A stretch of DNA of 5,143 bases from Deltaproteobacteria bacterium UBA4427 (lineage in GTDB: Bacteria; Myxococcota_A; UBA9160; UBA4427), in the NCBI GenBank assembly GCA_002390675.1, contig DGPZ01000180.1, forward strand, positions 1 through 5,143. Reading direction: 5' to 3'. Below are positions 1 to 3,910 of this stretch, piece after piece. Every line of letters begins with the position of its first letter. The stretch's first letter is position 1. Both the position numbers and the translations under genes were made by a program. The notes beneath the pieces are model-generated. The model did no database searches. It saw only the letters and a program-made list of their open reading frames with translations, and was not told the DNA's origin.

Positions 1-243
1 CCCCTCACGTTGGCAAATAATTCCGTAAATCGCGTAAATCCCCTTCTCTGTTCAGTTTCTCTTAATTCTTGGTCCGGTTTTACTAGGCACTGATGCGCGC
101 TGAGAGGCAGGTAAAGGCAACTCGGCTTTCCGGCGCGTTTCGCGTTCAAACCATCATGCTGGCGAGATACGTACGCCTAGAATTCACAACTCGTTTCCTG
201 TTCACCCGCCGAATCGGACCGTTTGGTTCAATCCGTTTGCGCC

Positions 244-276
244 GCGGCGATTAGACCCCCTAATCGCCGCATTTTT
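244..276 (+). terminator. Perfect GC-rich hairpin followed by T-run, upstream of fic
   Basis: GCGGCGATTAG at 244-254 pairs perfectly with CTAATCGCCGC at 260-270 (11 bp, 5-nt loop of A and C) and is followed directly by ATTTTT at 271-276. This is the layout of a rho-independent terminator for plus-strand transcription. No gene is visible just upstream, so it would end a transcript entering from the left. The perfect inverted repeat could alternatively be an operator for fic, whose product carries a C-terminal winged helix. The T-run favours the terminator reading. Confidence 0.6.
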
Positions 277-323
277 CACTGTGAATAATTGCGATGGCAT
301 CAATTGGCCTCTACATTCACCGC

Positions 324-330
324 AAGAGGT
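324..330 (+). promoter_or_regulatory. Shine-Dalgarno supporting the TTG start of fic
   Basis: AGAGGTG lies 8 nt before TTG 339. No comparable purine-rich site precedes ATG 294, whose upstream sequence is A+T rich (GTGAATAATTGCG). This site, together with the family-like N-terminus, decides the start. Confidence 0.55.
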
Positions 331-338
331 GCGGTGAT

Positions 339-1460
339 TTGACATTCATTCACGAACTAGCTGATTGGCCCCATTTTTCCTGGGATGACGGAGCCTTGGC
401 TGGCGCCCTCGCGGCCGTGCGACACAAGCAGGGCCGACATCTAGGCAAGATGGAGGGCTTGGGATTCGAGCTTCGCGCAGAGGCCAGCCTCACCACGCTC
501 ACCGACGACGTCGTAAAATCCTCCGCAATCGAAGGCGAGCACCTCGATCCCGCCGAGGTCCGCTCGTCCATCGCTCAGAAACTCGGGCTCGATGTCGCTG
601 GCCTCCCCGCGCCTGGGCGAGAGGTCGAAGGCTTCGTCGAAATGATGCTCGATGCAACACGAAATTTCGAAGCGTCGCTCACGGCAGAACGCCTATTCAG
701 TTGGCAGGCCGCACTCTTTCCCACCGGCCGAAGCGGTATGAACCGAATCACTGTCGGCGCATGGCGCACAGCGGAGTCTGGCCCGATGCAGGTCGTCTCG
801 GGACCCATCGGTCGCGAAAAAGTCCATTTCGAAGCACCGGCGGCCGACCGCATCGAAACCGAGATGGAATCTTATCTACAGTGGTTCAACGCCCCGCCGA
901 GGGTCGACCCCGTTCTGGGGTCGGCCATCGCGCACTTCTGGTTTGTGACGATCCATCCATTCGAAGACGGGAATGGACGAGTTGCTCGCGCGATCGCGGA
1001 CATGGCACTGGCTCGGGCCGACAAGACAAAGGAACGCTTCTACAGCATGTCTTCGGGAATCGAGACGGAGCGAAGCAAGTACTACAACCAGCTGGAATCA
1101 GCGCAGCGCGGCACCCTCGACATAACAGAATGGCTTGTGTGGTTCCTGGCTTGTCTCGATCGGACCATTGACGGTGCGAACAAAAAGCTCGCCTCCGTCC
1201 TTCGCAAAGCAAATGTGTGGGAGCGGATCAACCTGAGCCCGGTCAATCCTCGACAACGAAAGGTCATCAACCTGATGCTCGATGACTTCAAGGGTCACCT
1301 GACGACGTCGAAGTACGCGAAGCTCGCGAAATGCTCGAATGACACTGCGCTCCGAGACATCCGTGAGTTGCTAGCGCGAGGCATCGTCGAACAGAACGTG
1401 GGCGGAGGACGAAGTACCAGCTACCGAATCTCTGTCCCCGACGAGAAGGACTCGGCCTAA
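339..1460 (+). CDS. Fic family protein (DUF4172-type N-terminus, Fic domain, C-terminal winged helix)
   Basis: Fic enzymes usually transfer AMP from ATP onto a hydroxyl side chain of a target protein in the cytoplasm. Residues below are numbered from the ATG at 294. The N-terminus (DWPHFSWDD near 24-32) matches the DUF4172 domain that precedes Fic in this subfamily. SSAIEG at 76-81 fits the (S/T)xxxE(G/N) inhibitory helix, with Glu80 expected to block ATP, so this is a class II-like, self-inhibited Fic. The active-site loop HPFEDGNGRVAR (221-232) is complete, with catalytic His221, Asp225, Asn227 and Arg229, so the enzyme should be active. The last 70 residues look like a winged helix, which could allow DNA binding and autoregulation. 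I prefer TTG at 339: AGAGGTG at 324-330 is a good ribosome site 8 nt upstream, and the protein then begins MTFIHELADWP as family members do. ATG at 294 has no ribosome site and adds 15 unmatched residues. The target is unknown, and no separate antitoxin gene is seen. Confidence 0.92.
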   Translation: MTFIHELADWPHFSWDDGALAGALAAVRHKQGRHLGKMEGLGFELRAEASLTTLTDDVVKSSAIEGEHLDPAEVRSSIAQKLGLDVAGLPAPGREVEGFVEMMLDATRNFEASLTAERLFSWQAALFPTGRSGMNRITVGAWRTAESGPMQVVSGPIGREKVHFEAPAADRIETEMESYLQWFNAPPRVDPVLGSAIAHFWFVTIHPFEDGNGRVARAIADMALARADKTKERFYSMSSGIETERSKYYNQLESAQRGTLDITEWLVWFLACLDRTIDGANKKLASVLRKANVWERINLSPVNPRQRKVINLMLDDFKGHLTTSKYAKLAKCSNDTALRDIRELLARGIVEQNVGGGRSTSYRISVPDEKDSA

Positions 1461-1508
1461 TAACTCCATCAACAGCTCGGACATGGCAGGGAACGCGAAG
1501 GATAGACC

Positions 1509-1661
1509 CTAACGTGCCTCGAGAGCCTTCCGCTCCGATACCAACTCGCGGATACGTGTACGCATCTTGTTCGTGTCAAAGACGATCCCGTCCTTAATCG
1601 TATAGAGGACACCCTGGGTTCGCCCCATTCCCCCGTAGTGTGCAGAAAATAACACGCCCGC
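1509..1661 (-). pseudogene. C-terminal fragment resembling an amidohydrolase
   Basis: The minus-strand frame is open from a stop at 1662-1664 down to the TAG at 1509-1511, about 50 codons. It contains GVLYTIKDGIVFDTNKM followed by a basic/acidic helix ending in ERKALEAR. From memory, the pattern of a beta strand, then (T/R)IKDGIVFD, then a helical tail is how many metal-dependent amidohydrolases (imidazolonepropionase and dihydroorotase-like, TIM-barrel plus small beta domain) end. The catalytic barrel is missing, and the frames further upstream are interrupted, so this looks like the decayed 3' end of a deleted gene. A GTG at 1653-1655 could in principle start a peptide of 47 codons, but there is no sign that it does. 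It ends 48 bp from the convergent fic stop. The family assignment rests on a short motif. Confidence 0.45.
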
Positions 1662-1720
1662 CTACGCAGCTCTTCGTTCGTAGTAGTTGGGGACACCGCC
1701 CAGCCTTTCATGCCGCTTAA

Positions 1721-2023
1721 CATCCAAATCCATGTCGACGACACGAAACGACTTCTCGACCAATCGATTATCGAACCCCTAATGACCCGTGGTCGATTCG
1801 CTTCCAAGAGATTTCTCACATCGAATCGAAGCTCAAGGAAGAGATCGCCGAGGCTAATGCGCAGACACGCGCCGCGCTCAACTCGGTCACCACGTTCAAG
1901 AAGCTAGGCCGCGAGTGGCCCGAGATCGCGCTATTCACCAAAGGGCTGAGTGCAACTCCGATGCTCCCGGCTCTTCCGGTTGCTGATCTGAATTCGCTTC
2001 GCGGCCTGAAGGCGGCGTCATGA
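1721..2023 (+). pseudogene. C-terminal remnant resembling phage Nmad5 (nucleotide modification associated) protein
   Basis: After an in-frame stop at 1718-1720 this frame is open to TGA at 2021-2023, about 100 codons, without a usable ATG, GTG or TTG near its beginning. It reads as real protein: a helical, charged stretch (FQEISHIESKLKEEIAEA at 1802-1855), then SVTTFKKLGREWPEI (1883-1927), and an end of LPALPVADLNSLRGL (1964-2008). The order of acidic coiled helix, T(T/V)xKxL....WPE, then LPA-x-x-x-x-DLN-x-L-x-GL is what I recall for the C-terminus of Nmad5 proteins of tailed phages, thought to take part in DNA base modification. The N-terminal domain is absent, so this is a truncated phage gene. 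An overlapping frame starting at ATG 1710 (MPLNIQIHVDDTKRLLDQ) may be a frameshifted upstream piece. The coding nature is fairly clear; the family name is moderately supported. Confidence 0.5.
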
Positions 2024-2026
2024 TCG

Positions 2027-2053
2027 GGTGGCTCCTGCGTGACCGAAGCCACC
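2027..2053. repeat. Short inverted repeat after the Nmad5-like remnant
   Basis: GGTGGCT (2027-2033) pairs with AGCCACC (2047-2053), 7 bp with a 13-nt loop, beginning 3 nt after the TGA of the remnant. No T-run follows on the plus strand. It may be a weak terminator of the phage-type gene or chance. Confidence 0.3.
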
Positions 2054-2058
2054 TAGCC

Positions 2059-2107
2059 AAAACAAAGAAACCCTCGAACCGCACATTCCTGTGTTAGTCC
2101 GAGAGTT
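2059..2107 (-). terminator. Intrinsic terminator of the tRNA-like sequence
   Basis: On the minus strand AACTCTCG (complement of 2100-2107) pairs with CGAGGGTT (complement of 2069-2076), 8 bp with one G-T wobble. An inner CACA/TGTG stem (2082-2085 with 2090-2093) has a 4-nt loop. The hairpin is followed by TTTCTTTGTTTT (complement of 2059-2070). It starts just 4 nt beyond the encoded CCA of the tRNA-like sequence, exactly where a tRNA gene's terminator belongs. Confidence 0.65.
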
Positions 2108-2111
2108 CATG

Positions 2112-2163
2112 TGGAGCACGAGACCAGATTCGAACTGGCATCCCCTTCGAGGTCTGCGACCTC
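2112..2163 (-). tRNA. 3' half of a tRNA-like sequence with encoded CCA (degenerate or truncated)
   Basis: Read on the minus strand: T-arm GCCAG-TTCGAAT-CTGGT (2123-2139; 5 bp, one wobble, canonical TTCGAAT loop), then CTCGTGC as the 3' strand of an acceptor stem (2116-2122), a T discriminator (2115) and CCA (2112-2114). Upstream, GAGG/CCTC around the loop TCGCAGA (2149-2163) could be an anticodon arm with anticodon GCA (Cys), but position 33 would be C instead of U and the variable region would be unusual. No GCACGAG-like 5' acceptor strand occurs in the next 100 bases, and the sequence there forms a separate 6-bp hairpin instead of a D-arm. I therefore read this as a 3' tRNA fragment, as left by integration into a tRNA gene, or a decayed tRNA. 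The amino acid is not assigned. Confidence 0.5.
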
Positions 2164-2171
2164 TCATACTC

Positions 2172-2187
2172 GCGGCCTAGCGGCCGC
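2172..2187. repeat. Perfect GCGGCC/GGCCGC hairpin next to the tRNA-like sequence
   Basis: GCGGCC (2172-2177) and GGCCGC (2182-2187) form a 6-bp stem with the loop TAGC. It sits where the D-arm of a complete tRNA would be expected but does not fit D-arm geometry: there are too many nucleotides before the possible anticodon stem, and no conserved A14. Confidence 0.35.
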
Positions 2188-2266
2188 TCCCTCCCCACGT
2201 TGGCTGCCTAGGGGATAGGAAAACAAGCTGGACCTGGAGCGAGTCGGGGTCCCCGCTCGCAGTTTC

Positions 2267-2557
2267 GTGTGCGACGGGGATGTCGTGGAGGGGGACGTAG
2301 AGCCATCAGATACAATCGAGAACATAAAACAGAAAATACAAGATAAAGAGGGTATTCCTCCCGATCAGCAGACCCTCATATTCGCCGGAAATTCTCTCGA
2401 GGACGATCGAACACTGAGTGATTACAATATTCAGAAGGAGTCTACGCTCCATCTCGTTTTGACGGCAATCGCGGTGCCGGGTCTCGGGGTGCTTGGTGGT
2501 GGTGTGCTCATGGGCGTCCTCTACTGGCGAGCTCGTAATAACATGGGTGACAAGTAG
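2267..2557 (+). CDS. Ubiquitin-like protein with C-terminal transmembrane-like tail
   Basis: Residues 11-65 align without gaps to eukaryotic ubiquitin 17-71, with 49 of 55 identical by hand count. Stretches such as DKEGIPPDQQ and LSDYNIQKESTLHLVL are exact. Differences in ubiquitin numbering are V26I, A28Q, R42T, K48N, Q49S and G53D. Lys27, Lys29, Lys33 and Lys63 are kept, as is the Ile44/His68/Val70 binding patch. The first beta-hairpin is almost unrecognisable, perhaps FV..GDVV for FV....GKTI, two residues shorter. After Leu71 the RLRGG tail needed for E1 activation is missing. Residues 66-87 are uncharged and hydrophobic (AVPGLGVLGGGVLMGVLYW), followed by RARNN, like a membrane anchor or sorting tail. 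The start is uncertain: GTG 2267 has no ribosome site; GTG 2285 has GGGGA at 2276-2280 but would lose the hairpin; the frame opens after TAG 2216. Such identity implies transfer from a eukaryote. The wobble GC content of the core is lower than that of the tail. Conjugation is unlikely; a membrane-tethered decoy or binding domain, or a decaying gene, are the alternatives. Confidence 0.85.
   Translation: MCDGDVVEGDVEPSDTIENIKQKIQDKEGIPPDQQTLIFAGNSLEDDRTLSDYNIQKESTLHLVLTAIAVPGLGVLGGGVLMGVLYWRARNNMGDK
2276..2280 (+). promoter_or_regulatory. Possible ribosome binding site for an internal GTG start (2285)
   Basis: GGGGA lies 4 nt before the in-frame GTG at 2285 and is the only purine-rich site near either candidate start of the ubiquitin-like gene. 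Using it would begin the protein at EGDVEPSD, without the first beta-hairpin. The match is weak, so it does not settle the start. Confidence 0.25.
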
Positions 2558-2613
2558 CAGCAGTCCACACCACCGACCCAGATTGCCTGAGACGATGCCA
2601 TATTGTTCCGTGA

Positions 2614-2656
2614 GGACGTGCTTCGAAGCATGTCCCGGGCCAAGGGATTTTTGGCC
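2614..2656. terminator. Two hairpins between the convergent ubiquitin-like and methyltransferase genes
   Basis: The 154-bp gap 2558-2711 has no coding signal but two stems. GGACGTGCT (2614-2622) pairs with AGCATGTCC (2627-2635), 9 bp with one wobble and a TCGA loop. GGCCAA (2638-2643) pairs with TTGGCC (2651-2656) around GGGATTT. Neither has a proper T-run after it, although T's lie inside the second loop and stem. Placed between two converging stop codons, they plausibly end both transcripts. Confidence 0.4.
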
Positions 2657-2711
2657 GACGGGTTCGACTAACGACCTTGGAACTCGTTGGCGGCGCCCAC
2701 CAGAGATATGA

Positions 2712-3668
2712 CTAGACAGGCTTCCTATAGGCGGCCAGGATCGTGTGGCCGTCGATGTTATCTCGATTCTCTTCGACCGCGCGGCGGACAATTTCGCTGC
2801 CACCGAGACGGTAGTACAGCCAACGAAGCGCACGGGATTCGCCCAGATATCGCTCCTCGAGCACGGCCTGAAACCAGCCCACGATGCCTTCCTGGAGCGG
2901 TTCGGTTTCGAGCCAGACGAGCTCAAGTTCGAAGAGTTCGGCGAGGGCCACAAGACTCGAACGTTGCCAGAGCGTCACGTGATGCGGCGGCAGGTTGAGT
3001 GGCAGTAGGTGACAGTGTCGCAGGAAGGCATCCTGGTTTGGCACGCTCAACACGAGCATGCCGCCTGGCTTAAGAACTTCGACACAGGAGAAGACGAACG
3101 CACGCGGATCATCGACATGCTCGAGCACCTGGAACGCAGTCACAGCGTCGTACTGATTGTGATGTTCCTGGGCGTGATCGGTAATCGTCTGGTCGAAGAC
3201 TTCGAGTCCTAGACCTTGCGCTTGTTTGCGTCCGAATGAACTCGTCTCAAGACCGAAGCGCGCATCCACCTGCCCTTCGAGCGCATCAAGGAACGATCCG
3301 CCGCCGCACCCGACGTCCAAGACGACGTCCGCTCCGCCGATCAAGCGGCGAGCGGTCTCGAACTCCCACTTTTCGTTTTGGTACGCCCACGATTCGTCGT
3401 CGCCGGAATACAGTTCGGAATAAAATTCGGGAGAGCCCGCCAGTGCGCGTGGAGAGAAGAACAGCAAGCCGGTTTGTCGACAGCGGTGTCGCTCGATCAG
3501 CTCCACGTTGGGCAGATAGCGGGCGACGTCGATCCCGTATTCCTTGCGGTAAACATCAACCAATTGCGACACGGAAATCGTGCCGTCCGGATCGGATGGC
3601 CCATGCGTCAGCGGGCTGATAACCCCCACGTCCTTTTGATCAGTGCTCTCGGATTTTGCCGATTCCAT
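2712..3668 (-). CDS. Class I SAM-dependent methyltransferase (Methyltransf_23-like)
   Basis: The 318-residue protein has the full set of Rossmann-fold methyltransferase motifs: motif I VLDVGCGGGSF (116-126) binding SAM, the acidic Glu141 at the end of strand 2 (FGLETS) for the ribose hydroxyls, DAVTAFQVLEHVDDP (174-188), and LKPGGMLVLSVPN (199-211). PPHHVTLW (227-234) and the closing GHTILAAYRKP are typical of the PF13489-type enzymes found in polysaccharide and lipid glycan loci. The region before motif I (CRQTGLLFFSPRALAGSPEFY, 63-83) corresponds to the stretch that in relatives follows a zinc ribbon, but only single cysteines remain here. The substrate cannot be told; a sugar or a small metabolite is likely. 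The ATG at 3668 is preceded by AGGAGG (3680-3685, 11 nt away) and a promoter. No signal peptide or membrane segment is seen, so it acts in the cytoplasm. It appears to be transcribed alone. Confidence 0.9.
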   Translation of the reverse strand: MESAKSESTDQKDVGVISPLTHGPSDPDGTISVSQLVDVYRKEYGIDVARYLPNVELIERHRCRQTGLLFFSPRALAGSPEFYSELYSGDDESWAYQNEKWEFETARRLIGGADVVLDVGCGGGSFLDALEGQVDARFGLETSSFGRKQAQGLGLEVFDQTITDHAQEHHNQYDAVTAFQVLEHVDDPRAFVFSCVEVLKPGGMLVLSVPNQDAFLRHCHLLPLNLPPHHVTLWQRSSLVALAELFELELVWLETEPLQEGIVGWFQAVLEERYLGESRALRWLYYRLGGSEIVRRAVEENRDNIDGHTILAAYRKPV

Positions 3669-3679
3669 CGTGTCTTCTT

Positions 3680-3685
3680 CCTCCT
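3680..3685 (-). promoter_or_regulatory. Strong Shine-Dalgarno of the methyltransferase
   Basis: AGGAGG on the minus strand, 11 nt before ATG 3668. The spacing is slightly long, but the purine run continues (AGGAGGAAGAAGA) toward the start. It supports the chosen start. Confidence 0.6.
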
Positions 3686-3696
3686 GAAACGGGGCA

Positions 3697-3726
3697 ATTA
3701 TGCCTCGACCGGAACCTGATTGTCAT
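3697..3726 (-). promoter_or_regulatory. Sigma70-type promoter of the methyltransferase
   Basis: On the minus strand ATGACA (complement of 3721-3726; 5 of 6 to TTGACA) and CATAAT (complement of 3697-3702; 5 of 6 to TATAAT) are 18 bp apart. Transcription would begin near 3690, giving a leader of about 22 nt that contains the Shine-Dalgarno. This suggests the methyltransferase has its own transcript and is not only read through from the foldase gene upstream. Confidence 0.5.
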
Positions 3727-3873
3727 ATCGGTACTTACAGGTGGTGCAGAGACCGCTGCTTAAAACTCCTATCCTCATCCTCTTGCAGATTCAGGAGTCC
3801 CCACGGGTCAGAGCACTACCCACGCCCGGGCGCACGGGCGACCCAAGGGAGGTGCAAGAAGCCCAGCAGGCCC

Positions 3874-3894
3874 GGGAAGGCCCTCGGCCTTCCC
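3874..3894 (-). terminator. Perfect 9-bp hairpin after the foldase gene
   Basis: GGGAAGGCC (3874-3882) and GGCCTTCCC (3886-3894) form a perfect stem with a 3-nt loop, 16 bp beyond the stop of the PpiD-like gene on the minus strand. The following minus-strand sequence is not T-rich, so it is either a T-less terminator or a stabilising 3' hairpin. The rest of the 3669-3910 gap is GC-rich with no coding frame that I can support, apart from the promoter elements near 3700. Confidence 0.5.
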
Positions 3895-3910
3895 ACGGCC
3901 TAGCCCGGTG

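Larger units (their letters stand above)
1..338. other. Non-coding left edge upstream of fic
   Basis: No convincing coding frame is visible on either strand; all frames carry frequent stops and no recognisable protein segment. The stretch holds a terminator-like hairpin (244-270, listed separately) and a weak -10-like AATAAT at 284-289 that could drive the fic gene, without a matching -35 box. A short direct repeat (GTAAATC twice, 9 bp apart, around 25-40) is too small to interpret. The upstream gene, if any, lies outside the window. Confidence 0.5.

Noticed and set aside
24..42. GTAAATC repeated twice as an iteron array
   Set aside because: There are only two short copies, with no replication gene or further repeats.
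339..367. TTGACA at 339-344 as a -35 box
   Set aside because: It is a perfect -35 match, but no -10 follows at 16-18 bp and it lies on the likely start codon of fic.
1469..1819. Minus-strand open frame of 116 codons
   Set aside because: It overlaps both the amidohydrolase-like fragment and the Nmad5-like remnant in other frames. Its translation has low-complexity arginine/serine content and resembles no family.
1710..1907. Plus-strand open frame starting MPLNIQIHVDD
   Set aside because: The first 20 residues look protein-like, but the rest is arginine-rich shadow of the Nmad5-like frame and there is no ribosome site. It is mentioned only as a possible frameshifted piece of the remnant.
6..2205. 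CACGTTGGC shared by the left edge (6-14) and 2196-2204, considered as element ends
   Set aside because: Nine bases are expected by chance many times in a window this size, and the flanks do not match.
2267..2557. A ubiquitin-conjugation operon (E1, E2, deubiquitinase) around the ubiquitin-like gene
   Set aside because: Neighbours are a tRNA-like fragment and a methyltransferase. No E1-like ATP-binding, E2 catalytic cysteine or JAB metalloprotease motif is present in any frame that I could read, and the protein lacks Gly-Gly.
2306..2953. Long minus-strand open frame across the ubiquitin-like gene
   Set aside because: It is antisense to the ubiquitin-like gene and overlaps the methyltransferase 3' end; the product is serine/arginine rich with no recognisable domain, whereas the plus strand is unmistakably ubiquitin.
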